The notes: a model not told the origin generated them from the letters alone. 64,000 nt of DNA from DATFVJ01 sp963826515 (GCA_963826515.1 CAWGXI010000018.1:248001-312000); one strand, 5' to 3'. Positions 27,700 through 37,206 are shown, counted from the first letter of the stretch. Numbers and translations: made by a program.

Positions 27700-28004
27700 C
27701 AAGGATCTGGCTTGGTGCCGCCGTGCGGTGGTGCGGCCGGGGCGGGGTCTGGTGGGGTGGGCGGCTACGTTCGCGGCGAAGGCGATCATCAGGCGCTGAG
27801 ATGCAGGGCGGCTCCGATGGAGCGGGCGAGCGCGTTTGCGGGCTCGTTTGAAGCTGACCTGGCATGGGTCGATGCCGGCTTTGGCCAGCGGCGTCGCCGG
27901 CCAAGCCGGCCGATGACCTGATAGACCGCCAGCAGGGACCAGATCTCGGGGGTGGCGTCGTCGTCGTTCTCGGAGCGGAACACCGGCGTCTCCCAGCTGC
28001 ACAA
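27700..28004 (-). pseudogene. IS4-type transposase, C-terminal remnant
   Basis: The minus strand reads SENDDDATPEIWSLLAVYQVIG in one frame and, after a shift, WPATPLAKAGIDPCQVSFKRARKRA in another. This resembles the end of IS4-family transposases (QEIWALLAVYQ, a short Ala-rich helix, then DPDRISFTRALR). No catalytic DDE residues are left and no inverted repeats could be paired. Assignment to the IS4 group is tentative. Confidence 0.5.
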
Positions 28005-28720
28005 TCCCTGCAGCTACGAACCCCCCTGATGCGGCCGCTGCGCGCCGGGAGCGCAGTCCATGCCGAGCTGCGTCCTTGGCCGCGGGACAACCACCGGCTG
28101 GCCGTCACGCTTGGCCGTATCACTGCACGCAAGTGATCTGGGCAGGAAGCCTCTCATCGACCCGGCCATGCTCGCCGACCGGACTGTCCACGCCGTTACC
28201 AGCATCGCCCCAGCCTGGCAGCGGACGATCTGGGTACACCGGCCTCCCTCAAAGCAGGGGCACGTAGTGAGCGGTCTTGGCTTGCCGCTGGCCGGCGGCG
28301 GGCCGATCCCGGGTGGTGAACCCTCCGGCACCCGCTGGTAGCGGATGCCGGGGTGCCGCCACAAGCGAGCCAGTGCGGCGCTCGACCCGGTCGGCGGCTG
28401 CCAGTCGGAGCCAGTGAGGCGAGCGTAGGCAGCCAGGCGCGCCGGGGAGTCCCTACCCGGGTCGACGGTGACCTCGGCAATGCCGGGGCCCCCGAACTTG
28501 CCCGGCGTGACCGCGCCCCGTCTGGTTTTGGAGGCGGAGGCGGCCGGGACCGGCCGGTCCTGGACGACGCCGATCGACGACGATTATGACCCAGGCGCAC
28601 TGGCAGCGCCCACGACCCCGGCTGCCGGCCAGATGGCCGGGCCGGCGACGAGCAGAACGCACGCCACGACCACCCGCCGGCTAAGGGCTTTCGACGACCA
28701 AAGAAATACCCGTAGTCCAT
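28005..28720. other. Gene-free, degraded stretch
   Basis: I recognise no gene on either strand. Reading frames here are Arg/Pro/Gly-rich without motifs. The right edge is the promoter region of the marR gene. Confidence 0.35.
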
Positions 28721-28731
28721 GTAATCATTAC
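28721..28731. promoter_or_regulatory. Candidate MarR operator GTAAT-C-ATTAC
   Basis: A perfect 11-bp odd palindrome that ends 3 bases before the GTG start of the MarR-family gene. The local sequence is AT-rich compared with the flanks. MarR regulators commonly autorepress by binding such short palindromes over their own promoter, so it may be an autoregulatory site. Support is by symmetry and position only. Confidence 0.45.
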
Positions 28732-28734
28732 CTA

Positions 28735-29223
28735 GTGCATACAAATCTGCTTCCGCCCCAGGCCGACGAAGACTCGATGGTCGGCGCGGTGCTCAGCGCC
28801 AGCCGGGTGCTGGTGGCGATCGCCGCCCGTTCGCTGTCCGATGCGGGCGAGGAAGTCACCCTCACCCAGTACCGGTCACTGGTGATCCTCGCCGCGCGCG
28901 GGCCGCAGGGAGTCGCAGCCCTGGCCGAGGCGGTGGCGGTCACTCCGCCGACCGCCTCACGCCTGTGCGACCGGCTGGTGCGAAAGGGGCTGGTCCGGCG
29001 GCGGACGGACCGCCGCGACCGGCGTCAGGTGCGGGTCGGGCTGACCGAGGCGGGCTGGCGCCTCGTCGACACCGTGACCGAGCGCCGGCGCCGCGAGATC
29101 GCGGGCCTGCTGGCATCGATTCCCCAGCAGGATCAGCGGCCGGTGGCCGCCGCGTTGCAGCAGCTGGCCAAGGCCGCGGGTGAGGTGCCCGAGCAGGACT
29201 GGAGCACCGGGTGGGACCTGTGA
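28735..29223 (+). CDS. MarR-family transcriptional regulator
   Basis: A 162-residue winged-helix regulator. The dimerisation helix is at the N-terminus (AVLSASRVLVAIAARSL), then LTQYRSLVILAARGPQG, the recognition helix VTPPTASRLCDRLVRKGL, and the wing VRRRTDRRDRRQVRVGLTEAG, which is a textbook MarR wing. The GTG at 28735 is chosen because family similarity starts a few residues later and the palindrome lies just upstream; no ribosome site is obvious, so the mRNA may be leaderless. The stop overlaps the start of the following chloride channel gene (GTGA), which suggests it once controlled that gene. Confidence 0.88.
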   Translation: MHTNLLPPQADEDSMVGAVLSASRVLVAIAARSLSDAGEEVTLTQYRSLVILAARGPQGVAALAEAVAVTPPTASRLCDRLVRKGLVRRRTDRRDRRQVRVGLTEAGWRLVDTVTERRRREIAGLLASIPQQDQRPVAAALQQLAKAAGEVPEQDWSTGWDL

Positions 29224-30488
29224 GCGGGGATGATCCGCCGCCTCGCCCGAGCCACGCGGTGCGGGCCCGGGCCGCCGCGGCCGGAGCGGCCCGGTGGGTG
29301 TCGGCGGCGTCGTACCTGAAGAAATGGATCGTGCTCGGCGTGGTCATCGGGGCCGTCGCCGGGCTCGGTGCCATTGCCTTCTTCGCGGCCCTGGTCGCCT
29401 GCACGCACTTGCTCTTCGGCGTGCTCGCCGGCTGACCAGGTCCCGACCCCGGCCGGAGAGGGTGGCTTCGCCGGGTCCGGGTCAGCCGCGCGTCCCTGGT
29501 CGCTCACGCTCATCGCGGGCTCCGGGGCGCTGCTGGGGGCGGTGCTGGTCTACCGGATCGCCCCGGAAGCCAGGGGCACGGCACCGACGCGGCGATCTCG
29601 GCCGTCCACCACAACCCGCGGTGGTGCGGTCCCGGGCGGTGTGCTGGTCAAGATCGTGGCGTCGGCGCTCACCATCGGCTCGGGTGGCTCGGGCGGCCGG
29701 GAGGGGCCGACCGCGCAGATCAGCGCCGGCTTCGGTTCACTGCTTGCCCGGGTGCTGGAGCTCGAACCCAACACGATCTACCGGGCCAGCTCAAGAGCCG
29801 CGCCGCCGCGCCTGCCCAGCGGCTGCTCACCGGCCTGCCCCTGCTCGCCGCCATCCCGGCAGCCCGGGCCATGGCCAACCCGCTGCTCGTGCTGACGGCA
29901 GGACAGAGCGTCGATGAGGCCCGCCAGGCGCTGCAGCGCGCCGCCGTGACCGCTGCCCCGGTCGTCGACGCGGCCAGCCGTTTTGAGGGCACCATCACAC
30001 GAACCGGCCTCGACCGGAAGGCCGGGCCAGATCACCGGGTCGGTGATCTGGCAGATGCGGGTGCCCCCACAGTGTCCTGGTCGAGCCGGCTCGGCGTGGC
30101 ATCCGAAGCCCTGACCGCAACCCCGCTGTCGTGGGTACCGGTGCTCGACGGCGACCTCCGGGTCGTCGGCACGCTGTCGGTTTCCGACCTGATGCGCGCC
30201 TACCGCCGGGAGCTGATGGCGAGTGTCGAGCGCATAGGCGGCCTCGGCCCCGGATCCGGCCTCTTCGAGGTGAGGATCACCGCCGATTCGCCAGCGGCGG
30301 GCAGCAGCCTCCGCGACGCCGGGCTGCCCAACGGCGTCCTCGTCACCTCGATCACCCGAGACGGTGACGTCGTGGCGCCTTCCGGGGACGCCGTGATCCT
30401 TGCCGGAGACCGCCTCTCGCTACTCGGCGAACACACGGAGATGCAGACCATCGGCGAGATCACCCCGCCCGGCCCAGCGCTGCCTTGA
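29220..30488 (+). pseudogene. ClC chloride channel with CBS and TrkA-C domains, broken
   Basis: The gene begins with GTG at 29220 coupled to marR. The first membrane helix is present (KKWIVLGVVIGAVAGLGAIA), then TGA closes the frame at 29435. The sequence resumes out of frame (PTPAGEGGFAGSGSAARPW, ALLGAVLVYRIAPEA), shifts twice around 29580-29640, and gives the ClC selectivity motif GSGGSGGREGPTAQISAGFGS. It then jumps from LLARVLEL to the distal EPNTIYRA region, so most of the channel is deleted. The C-terminal part (from ATG 29871) is an open 205-codon frame with CBS-like and TrkA-C-like parts (DAVILAGDRLSLLGEH) and might still yield a soluble protein. The full channel is lost. Confidence 0.85.
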
Positions 30489-30618
30489 CCCCTGGCGCCG
30501 GTCATCGTGACGTCCCCGGGCCGGGTCTGACCGCGGCGGATGGCGGGGCCTGCACGTTCAGGGACGCCATTTGATGGCCTCGCTGCCCAGGTGGGACCAT
30601 GCTGCGGTAGTTTTGGTG

Positions 30619-30641
30619 GCCCTGCACCACGTGCAGGGCCC
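30619..30641. terminator. Hairpin (10-bp stem, CAC loop)
   Basis: GGCCCTGCAC and GTGCAGGGCC pair perfectly around a 3-base loop, about 130 bases after the ClC remnant. There is no T-run; in high-GC actinomycetes such U-less hairpins can still end transcription. It may be the terminator of the marR transcript. Confidence 0.45.
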
Positions 30642-31324
30642 GGCGGACCATCGAGATAACGGATCTTCAGGCGCCGCGTGCTTACCGCTCCAAGTCCAAT
30701 TGTCCGCTGATCCGCACGCCGTCCGACCGCGGTACTTCGCACACCGGGCCTGGGCGAAACCGGCCGCCAGATGATCAGAACGACAAGAGCCGTGTGACGG
30801 AAAACTACGTCACGTGCGGATCCGGGAGGAGCCCGATGAGATTCCCCTGGGCTCCCCGGCCCATGTCATTTACGTCCATGTTGAGAACACCGCTCACGCT
30901 GCCGACTGACCTGCCTGGCATCACTAACCGGCCTGCCCCACCGGGCTGCCGAGCCTGCAGATCCCGGGCGCGACGCTCATACCCGTACCACGCGGGTCCA
31001 GCCTGCCGATCCCGCATCCTGGCCAGTAACCGGCCTGCCGAGTCCCGGACGGAGCGGCCGCGACCGGAGGCTCGCGCTGCACTGTCCGAGAGACGGTCCC
31101 AGCGGCAGGCGCGTGTGCGCCCATGGAGTCCTGTCGCCGGGGCCCTATGCCTGTGGCCCTCGATATGTGCATGGTGTCTGTAGAAATAGCAGGGTTCGCG
31201 TGCGACTCGAATGTTACTGATCGATCGTCGCCGGCTCTGGCGTAGGCGGCATGCATGCTGGTAGATCAGGGAGCGTGCGGCCGGCGCGCGTACGCTGGCT
31301 CTCTACGTAGTGCTGGAGGCCACT
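30642..31324. other. Gene-free stretch upstream of the Fe-S oxidoreductase
   Basis: I recognise no gene. It presumably holds the promoter of the gene starting at 31325, whose GGAGG ribosome site lies at about 31314. Confidence 0.4.
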
Positions 31325-33541
31325 ATGACCCTGCGAATCGTCGTCGGCCTGACCATGACCGCGATCGTGCTGGCACTCGCGGGCTGGCGGGTGTGGTGGC
31401 TGTACCGCATCGCGGCCAGCGGCCAGCCCGCGCCCGAGCGCTTCACCGTTGTCCGGCGGCACCCAGTGCGCGACGCCGAAGTCGAGCTCAGCCAGGTGCT
31501 CGGCCAGCGAAAGCTGCTGCAATGGACGGTCCCTGGGCTCGCGCACTTCTTCGTGTTCTGGTCGTTCGCCATCCTGCTCACGGTCTACATAGAGGCGTAC
31601 GGCGCGCTGTTCAGCAAGACCTTCGCCATACCGTGGATCGGCCACTGGGCGGTGCTCGGCTTCCTGCAGGACTTCATCGCTCTTGCCGCTCTCACCGGGA
31701 TCATCGTGTTCGCGATCATCCGGGTCGTTGACTCACCGGAGCGGCTGGGCCGCAAGTCACGGTTCGCCGGCTCGCACCTCGGCGCCGCGTGGCTGGCCCT
31801 TTTGCTGATCTTCCTTGTCATCTTGACGATGTTCTGGTTCCGCGGTGCGTCGGTCAACGCGGGCAGCTTCCCATTCGGGAACGCGGCGTTCATGTCGCAT
31901 CTGGCGGGGACGGCGCTGCACCCGCTCGGCCTGGGCGTGAACGAGGGGCTGGAGACGACCGGGCTGCTGCTGCACATCGCGGTCATGCTGGTCTTCCTCA
32001 TGGTCGTGGTGCGCTCCAAGCACCTGCACATCTTCATCGCCCCGCTGAACGTGCTGTTCGCGCGGCGGCCGAACGGGCTCGGCGCGCTGCAGCCGATGCG
32101 CAGCAACGGCAAGGTGCTGGACTTCGAGGAGGCGGACCCGGACACGGATGTGTTCGGCCGGGGCAAGATCGAGGACTTCACCTGGAAGGGTTTGCTCGAC
32201 ATGGGCACGTGCACCGAGTGCGGGCGGTGCCAGTCGCAGTGCCCGGCCTGGAACACGGGCAAGCCGCTCTCACCGAAGATGGTCATCATGGACCTGCGGG
32301 ATCATGCCCTGGCGAAGGGGCCGTACCTGCTGGCGGGTTCCGAGGAGGCGCGCGAGAAGCTGCCCGACGCGGTCAAGGCCGAGGCGGCCAGGCCGCTGGT
32401 GGGCGACGAGGCAGCGCACGGCGTGATCGATCCGGATGTGCTGTGGTCGTGCACGACCTGCGGCGCTTGCGTCGAGGAGTGCCCGGTCGATATCGAGCAC
32501 ATCGATCACATCGTGGATATGCGCCGCCACCAGGTGCTTGTGGAGTCCAGTTTCCCGCCTGAGGCTTCGGTGCTGCTGAAGAACCTGGAGAACAAGGGCA
32601 ACCCGTGGGGCATGGCCGAGATGGCGCGGATCGAATGGATGGAGGGCCTCGACTTCGAGGTGCCCGTCGTGGACGGGAAGATCGGCGACGATGTCGAGTA
32701 CCTGTTCTGGGTCGGCTGCGCCGGCGCGCTCGAGGATCGGGCCAAGAAGACCACCAAGGCGGTCGCCGAGCTGCTGCATATCGCCGGGGTGAAGTTCGCC
32801 GTGCTCGGGCCGATGGAGGCGTGCACCGGCGATCCAGCGCGCCGGATGGGCAACGAGTTCCTGTTCTCGATGCTCGCGCAGCAGAACATCGAGACGCTCA
32901 ACGAGGCGGGGGTGCGGAAGATAGTCGCGAGCTGCCCGCACTGCTTCAACACGCTTGCTAAGGAATACCCGCAGCTTGGCGGGACCTACGAGGTGATCCA
33001 TCACACCCAGTTGCTGGCTCGCCTGGTAAAAGAAGGGCGGCTCGTCCCCTCCACTCGGGTGGAGGAGAAGATCACTTACCACGATCCCTGCTACCTCGGC
33101 CGCCACAACAAGGTGTACACGCCGCCGCGGGAGATCATGGCGAACGTGCCCGGCGTTGAGGCACAGGAGATGCACCGGTGCAAGCAGCGCGGGTTCTGCT
33201 GCGGCGCCGGCGGCGCCCGGATGTGGATGGAAGAGCGGATCGGCAAACGCATCAACAACGAGCGGATCGACGAGGCGCTTGGCACGGATCCGGACACGGT
33301 GTCCACGGCTTGCCCGTTCTGCCTGGTGATGCTGGGTGATGCGATCAATGACAGGAAGGGCGAGGGTGCCGCGAAGGAGTCGCTCGAGGTAGTGGACGTG
33401 GCACAGTTGCTGATGCGCTCGGTGACGCAGCCTGCCGCGGTGCGCGGCGACGGGAAACCCGATGCCCTAGGTGGCGACCGGAAACCCGACGTTGCGGGCG
33501 GCAACGGGAAACCCACAGCTCCGAATGGAGACCGGAAATAG
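31325..33541 (+). CDS. Membrane-anchored Fe-S oxidoreductase (heterodisulfide reductase-like, CCG domains)
   Basis: A 738-residue electron-transfer protein. The N-terminal half has about five to six membrane helices of a NarI/HdrE-like cytochrome-type anchor (residues 1-250). Two 4Fe-4S sites follow (CTECGRCQSQCP and CTTCGACVEECP), then two CCG (cysteine-rich) domains (GCAGALEDR, ASCPHCFNTLAKEYP, HDPCYLGRHN and GFCCGAGGARMW). This architecture is common in actinomycetes and is linked to respiratory or acyl-CoA dehydrogenase electron flow; the partner is unknown. ATG 31325 is preceded by GGAGG. The last 32 residues are a repeat tail (GDGKPDALG type, 9-residue units). The gene stands alone. Confidence 0.9.
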   Translation: MTLRIVVGLTMTAIVLALAGWRVWWLYRIAASGQPAPERFTVVRRHPVRDAEVELSQVLGQRKLLQWTVPGLAHFFVFWSFAILLTVYIEAYGALFSKTFAIPWIGHWAVLGFLQDFIALAALTGIIVFAIIRVVDSPERLGRKSRFAGSHLGAAWLALLLIFLVILTMFWFRGASVNAGSFPFGNAAFMSHLAGTALHPLGLGVNEGLETTGLLLHIAVMLVFLMVVVRSKHLHIFIAPLNVLFARRPNGLGALQPMRSNGKVLDFEEADPDTDVFGRGKIEDFTWKGLLDMGTCTECGRCQSQCPAWNTGKPLSPKMVIMDLRDHALAKGPYLLAGSEEAREKLPDAVKAEAARPLVGDEAAHGVIDPDVLWSCTTCGACVEECPVDIEHIDHIVDMRRHQVLVESSFPPEASVLLKNLENKGNPWGMAEMARIEWMEGLDFEVPVVDGKIGDDVEYLFWVGCAGALEDRAKKTTKAVAELLHIAGVKFAVLGPMEACTGDPARRMGNEFLFSMLAQQNIETLNEAGVRKIVASCPHCFNTLAKEYPQLGGTYEVIHHTQLLARLVKEGRLVPSTRVEEKITYHDPCYLGRHNKVYTPPREIMANVPGVEAQEMHRCKQRGFCCGAGGARMWMEERIGKRINNERIDEALGTDPDTVSTACPFCLVMLGDAINDRKGEGAAKESLEVVDVAQLLMRSVTQPAAVRGDGKPDALGGDRKPDVAGGNGKPTAPNGDRK
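33446..33541 (+). repeat. 27-bp tandem repeat encoding the C-terminal tail
   Basis: Three 27-bp units (33446-33472, 33473-33499, 33500-33526) and a partial fourth share GGCGAC-GGAAACCC. They encode G-D/N-G/R-K-P plus four variable residues. Units differ mainly in their last nine bases, so the repeat is old or selected for the GxxKP core. Confidence 0.75.
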
Positions 33542-33554
33542 GCTGCGGCACCGT

Positions 33555-33664
33555 CGGCGCCCGCCCTCATCGGCGTCCACCGCCTTGTAAGCCTGCTGCA
33601 TCTGCGCCTCATCGGGGACGGGCTCCCCTTCGACCATGTGCACGGCGAGCAGATACTGCGTCAT
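33555..33664 (-). pseudogene. YCII/DGPF-domain protein, 5' fragment
   Basis: A good ribosome site (AAGGGAG) and ATG at complement(33664) start a typical YCII-related protein: MTQYLLAVHMVEGEPVPDEA then MQQAYKAVDA. Family members are about 100-120 residues with the DGPF core, but here similarity ends after 34 codons at about 33555, and the frame then runs antisense through the repeat tail of the oxidoreductase gene. The gene has evidently been truncated by a deletion that joined it to the neighbouring gene's end. Confidence 0.75.
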
Positions 33665-33793
33665 GTCGAATTCTCCCTTCATCCGGGCCGGCCCTCACCA
33701 CTGTTCACGAACTGGGACCGCCGCAATCGACACCCGGCACGGAAGAATTATCCAGGGAAGATCCGGTAACCACGGCGATTATCCCTCATGGCG

Positions 33794-33840
33794 CGAAACG
33801 GTGTGGGCGGGCGCCGGAGGCGCCCGCCCACACCGTTTCG
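33794..33840. terminator. Perfect 22-bp hairpin terminator
   Basis: CGAAACGGTGTGGGCGGG and its continuation pair exactly over 22 bp around a GGA loop, the strongest hairpin in the window. It lies 50 bases downstream of the S53 peptidase stop (minus strand) and on the far side of the oxidoreductase gene (plus strand), so it can serve both converging transcripts. The A/T steps at the outer stem ends give short AAA and TTT tracts. Confidence 0.8.
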
Positions 33841-33890
33841 TTGCGGTGATCAGTGCTGAGTCATTGCGTGGCTGTCGCTCGTTTCCGCAG

Positions 33891-35129
33891 TCAGTACCTA
33901 AAGCCGGCGGACGTGTGCGGTGTGCCCAGACCGGTCGGGCCGTCATAACCCTGCACGCCTTCGCACAGGTAGGCGTGCGAGCACCTTCCGTTGTGGCCGC
34001 CTATCACGTCCCACAGACGGCTGGCGTGCCTGTACGGGTAGCGAGCCGGATAGGTGTTCCTCGCCGGGTTGCCTGCCCGCGCGTACAGCGCCGCGATGAT
34101 CGGCGACGAGGCGCTGGTGCCGCCCGCGACATTCCAGCCGACTTTCAGGCCCACGGCCGGATCGGGGACGCTGTCGTAGAGCGCGAGGCCCGTGTTCGGG
34201 TCGGCTACCGCCGAGACATCCGCGGCGGTCTTGTGCGTCGGGCAGCCTCTCCGCTTGGCCTGCCAGCCAGGTTTGCCGCTGTACTTGGAACAGCCCGATC
34301 CAGCGCCCGACCAGGCATGCTCGGACCAGCCCCGCTTGTTCCCCGCCCGGTGCAGCGACGTTCCCCCGACCGCGGTGACGTACCGCGAGGACGCGGGGAA
34401 ATCGACGCCATAGCCGGAGTCACCCGCGGAGGCCGTCACCGCCACGCCCGGGTGGTTGAAGAAGTGGTTGTACTTCGTCGGCTCGCCCTTGAACTCGCGC
34501 GCGCCGTAGCTGTTGGAGACGTACTTCGCCGTCAGCCGTGTGGCCGCGTTGACGGCGGTGCCGAGATCGTTGATCGTCGTCGACTTCGCCTCGAGGAGGA
34601 GGATGTAACAGGCGGGACAGGTGGCGCTGACCATGTCGAGGTCGAGCGAGATCTCGATCGACCAGTCGGCGTTGGCCGGGGGAAGCGGGCTGGTCTTGCC
34701 GTTCTCATTGACCTTGCGTAAGCAGCCGTTCGCAGTCGTGCAAGCCGGGAGGCCGTAGGTGTGGCGGTAGACAGCGAGGTCGCTCTCCGCGTTCGGGTCG
34801 TCGAAGGAGTCCACGATCGCGACGGTCCGGCGCGCGCCTGCCGTGGCGGATGTCAGGTTGTAGGCGCTCCGCAGGCCCGCAGGCCCGAATCCGCGCGGAC
34901 GTGCGCCCGGCGTCGCCACATCGGGCGTCATACCCGTGCTGACAATGGCGAGGCAGGTGAAGTGGCCGGCCTGTGCCTGCGGGCAGGCCTCGCGGTAACC
35001 CGCCTGGCTGCCGCTTGCCGCGCTGAGCCGAGCCTTCGTCACGGATGCGCTGCTGATCCAGGCGAGCACAAGCGCGGCGGAGGCGACGAGCGCGACGGCT
35101 GGCAGCAGCCAACGTAAGGAGATGCGCAT
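33891..35129 (-). CDS. Secreted S53-family (sedolisin) serine-carboxyl peptidase
   Basis: A 412-residue exported protease. Residues 1-25 form a signal peptide (MRISLRWLLPAVALVASAAL). Unlike classical sedolisins there is only a short N-terminal region before the catalytic domain, which begins near GFGPAGLRSAYNL. The catalytic Glu and Asp lie in WSIEISLDLDMVSATCPAC, the oxyanion Asp in TASAGDSGYGVDFPA, and the nucleophile in VAGGTSASSPIIAALY. The usual C-terminal calcium site (D...G.G.) is seen as YDGPTGLGTP. There are several cysteines, suggesting disulfides outside the cell. The start has GGAGGACAT upstream. It is monocistronic, with a strong hairpin after the stop. Confidence 0.9.
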   Translation of the reverse strand: MRISLRWLLPAVALVASAALVLAWISSASVTKARLSAASGSQAGYREACPQAQAGHFTCLAIVSTGMTPDVATPGARPRGFGPAGLRSAYNLTSATAGARRTVAIVDSFDDPNAESDLAVYRHTYGLPACTTANGCLRKVNENGKTSPLPPANADWSIEISLDLDMVSATCPACYILLLEAKSTTINDLGTAVNAATRLTAKYVSNSYGAREFKGEPTKYNHFFNHPGVAVTASAGDSGYGVDFPASSRYVTAVGGTSLHRAGNKRGWSEHAWSGAGSGCSKYSGKPGWQAKRRGCPTHKTAADVSAVADPNTGLALYDSVPDPAVGLKVGWNVAGGTSASSPIIAALYARAGNPARNTYPARYPYRHASRLWDVIGGHNGRCSHAYLCEGVQGYDGPTGLGTPHTSAGFRY

Positions 35130-35637
35130 ATGTCCTCCGTCGTAGGGCGGCGCACCCTGAACCGGAAGGAGGCCGCCGCGGGCGTTGCGGAATCAGGCCA
35201 CCGCGCACCCACGGTCGTGGCGCGGCAGCGTCCCGGATGGACCGGACCCTAGCCAAGCCGGCCCTCGCTGCGTGACGTATCGCCCTAGATCGAGACATTT
35301 CAGGAACACCACCGGACCCCCTCCGCCCGCGGCCTCCGCGGCCAGGGCCGCTCGTGACATCGCAACCTTCACGTTTCGCTGGCTTTGCCCTCGCAAAGTA
35401 GTCGCCTACAACGCCCGGCGTCCCGGCCCATCGGCGGGGGCGCGGAAACGCATCGCGGCGGCGTCCCCGTGCACGACGACGGCAGCGCCGGCGAGTTCAC
35501 CGCGCAGCCGTTCAGCTAGGGCGTGTTCCGCAGATCTCTGGCGGCGCGGATCGGCGCCCAGACGACGACCGGCGGCGTCCGCGCCGGCCGGGCCGTGGTG
35601 GCGAGCAGCCTGCCGCGATCTGGCGGACAATCGGGTT
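35130..35637. other. Intergenic region between divergent S53 peptidase and Lnt genes
   Basis: I see no intact gene. It contains the divergent promoters. A minus-strand stretch around 35420-35530 has a protein-like look (AERLRGELAGAAVVVHGD) but no boundaries, and the GC content drops near 35330-35400. Confidence 0.4.
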
Positions 35638-37206
35638 ATGGCGGTAGGTCGCAGCATGGCCAAGCCGGTCAGGTACGCGGTCCTGCTCGCTGGCGGCCTG
35701 CCGGCCCTCGCGTTCCCCGCACCGAACCTGGAGCCGCTCGCCTGGGTCGCCCTCGTGCCCGGCCTGACGCTGATCCACAAGTCTAGGTCGGCGCGGGAAG
35801 CGGCGGTACGTGGTGGCTGGTTCGGCGCCGGCTACCTGCTCGCCACCATCTGGTGGCTTGCGCCAAGCATCGGCCCCGGCCTGCTTTGCGTCGCCATCGT
35901 CCTCGGCGCGCTGTGGGACGGTGTCGGCCTGGCCACATGGGGCCTGCTGCGCCCGCCTGTCACGATCCGCAAGGCTCTCGCCGCGCTCGTCGTCGTGCCG
36001 AGCGCCTGGCTGGTGACCGAGCTGATTCGTTCCTGGCAGGCACTGGGCGGCCCGTGGGCCCTCTTCGGCGCCACGCAGTGGCAGCATCCGGCCGTGCTCG
36101 CGCTTGCCGCAGTCGGTGGGGTATGGCTGGTGAGCGCCGCGCTTGTAGCCGCGAACACCGGCGTGTTGATCGCGATTGTCTCAGCTAGAACGGCTACGCG
36201 GGTCGTCGGTCTCCTTGCCGCTGCGGCGTGTATCGCGGCAGGCCCGCTCGCTTACGCGCGCACCGCGCCTGCCGCCACGGTCAGGCACGTGACTGTCGCG
36301 TTGGTGCAGCCCGGCGTCGTGCACAACCCGAGGATCAGGGTGGACGCTAGCCAGCGGATCACGGCGTCGCTGGCGGCAAACCGGCTGCCGGTCCGCGCCG
36401 ACCTCATCGTCTGGGGCGAGAGCAGCGTCGCATACAACCTCGACCGTGACCGATCGCTGCTCACGCAGATCCGCGGCCTGGCGGCGCGGATGGGCGCGGA
36501 GATCCTGCTCAACCAGGACGCGCCGCGCGGCAGCGGGCATATCTCCAAGGTCGCGGTCCTGGTCAGCTCCGCGGGCATCCAGGGCAGCTACGAGAAGACG
36601 CGGCTGGTGCCCTTCGGCGAGTACATCCCGTTCCGGCGCTATCTCGGCTGGCTCACCAGCATAAGCAAGGCCGCGAGCTCGAACCGGATACCGGGTGACG
36701 GTGAGCACCTGCTGCTCGTGACCGGCAGGGCCGGGCGCCCGCTGCCCATCGGCATCCTGATCTGCTTCGAGTCCGCGTTCCCCGACATGTCCAGGGTGGC
36801 AGCGGACAAGGGCGCCCAGATGATCGTGTACCAGTCGGCGACATCCACCTTCCAGAACAGCTGGGCGCCCGCGCAGCACGCCTCGCTTGCCGCGCTCCGC
36901 GCCGCGGAGACCGGCAGGCCCGCCGTGCAGACGGCCCTGACAGGCGTGAGCGCCGCGTTCGATGCCCGCGGCAGGAACCTGGCCTGGTTCGGGACCTCGC
37001 GGCACGGCGTCGTGGTGGTACGGCTCGCACTGCCGTCAGGTTCCGCGCGGACGCTGTACGACCGGCTCGGCGAGTACGTGCCTTTCACCGCGGTCGGGAT
37101 ATCGGCCATCGCGGCCGCGTATGGCGTGATCTATGTGCGCAGGTTCCGGCGGCGCCGGGCCGGCCCGGTCGCGCAAGACCAGCCGGCCGACGCCGTCACG
37201 CCCTGA
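35638..37206 (+). CDS. lnt: Apolipoprotein N-acyltransferase
   Basis: A membrane enzyme that N-acylates the N-terminal cysteine of lipoproteins. Six to seven N-terminal helices (residues about 10-215) precede a carbon-nitrogen hydrolase domain. The Glu-Lys-Cys triad is visible: LIVWGESSVAYN, GSYEKTRLVPFGEYIPFRRYLG and IGILICFESAFPDMSR. A last helix follows near residue 495. At 522 residues the length is typical. The start ATG 35638 lacks a clear ribosome site; ATG 35656 is possible. In S. coelicolor-like organisms several Lnt copies exist, so this one may or may not be the main enzyme. It stands alone, convergent with the DUF6295 gene. Confidence 0.9.
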   Translation: MAVGRSMAKPVRYAVLLAGGLPALAFPAPNLEPLAWVALVPGLTLIHKSRSAREAAVRGGWFGAGYLLATIWWLAPSIGPGLLCVAIVLGALWDGVGLATWGLLRPPVTIRKALAALVVVPSAWLVTELIRSWQALGGPWALFGATQWQHPAVLALAAVGGVWLVSAALVAANTGVLIAIVSARTATRVVGLLAAAACIAAGPLAYARTAPAATVRHVTVALVQPGVVHNPRIRVDASQRITASLAANRLPVRADLIVWGESSVAYNLDRDRSLLTQIRGLAARMGAEILLNQDAPRGSGHISKVAVLVSSAGIQGSYEKTRLVPFGEYIPFRRYLGWLTSISKAASSNRIPGDGEHLLLVTGRAGRPLPIGILICFESAFPDMSRVAADKGAQMIVYQSATSTFQNSWAPAQHASLAALRAAETGRPAVQTALTGVSAAFDARGRNLAWFGTSRHGVVVVRLALPSGSARTLYDRLGEYVPFTAVGISAIAAAYGVIYVRRFRRRRAGPVAQDQPADAVTP

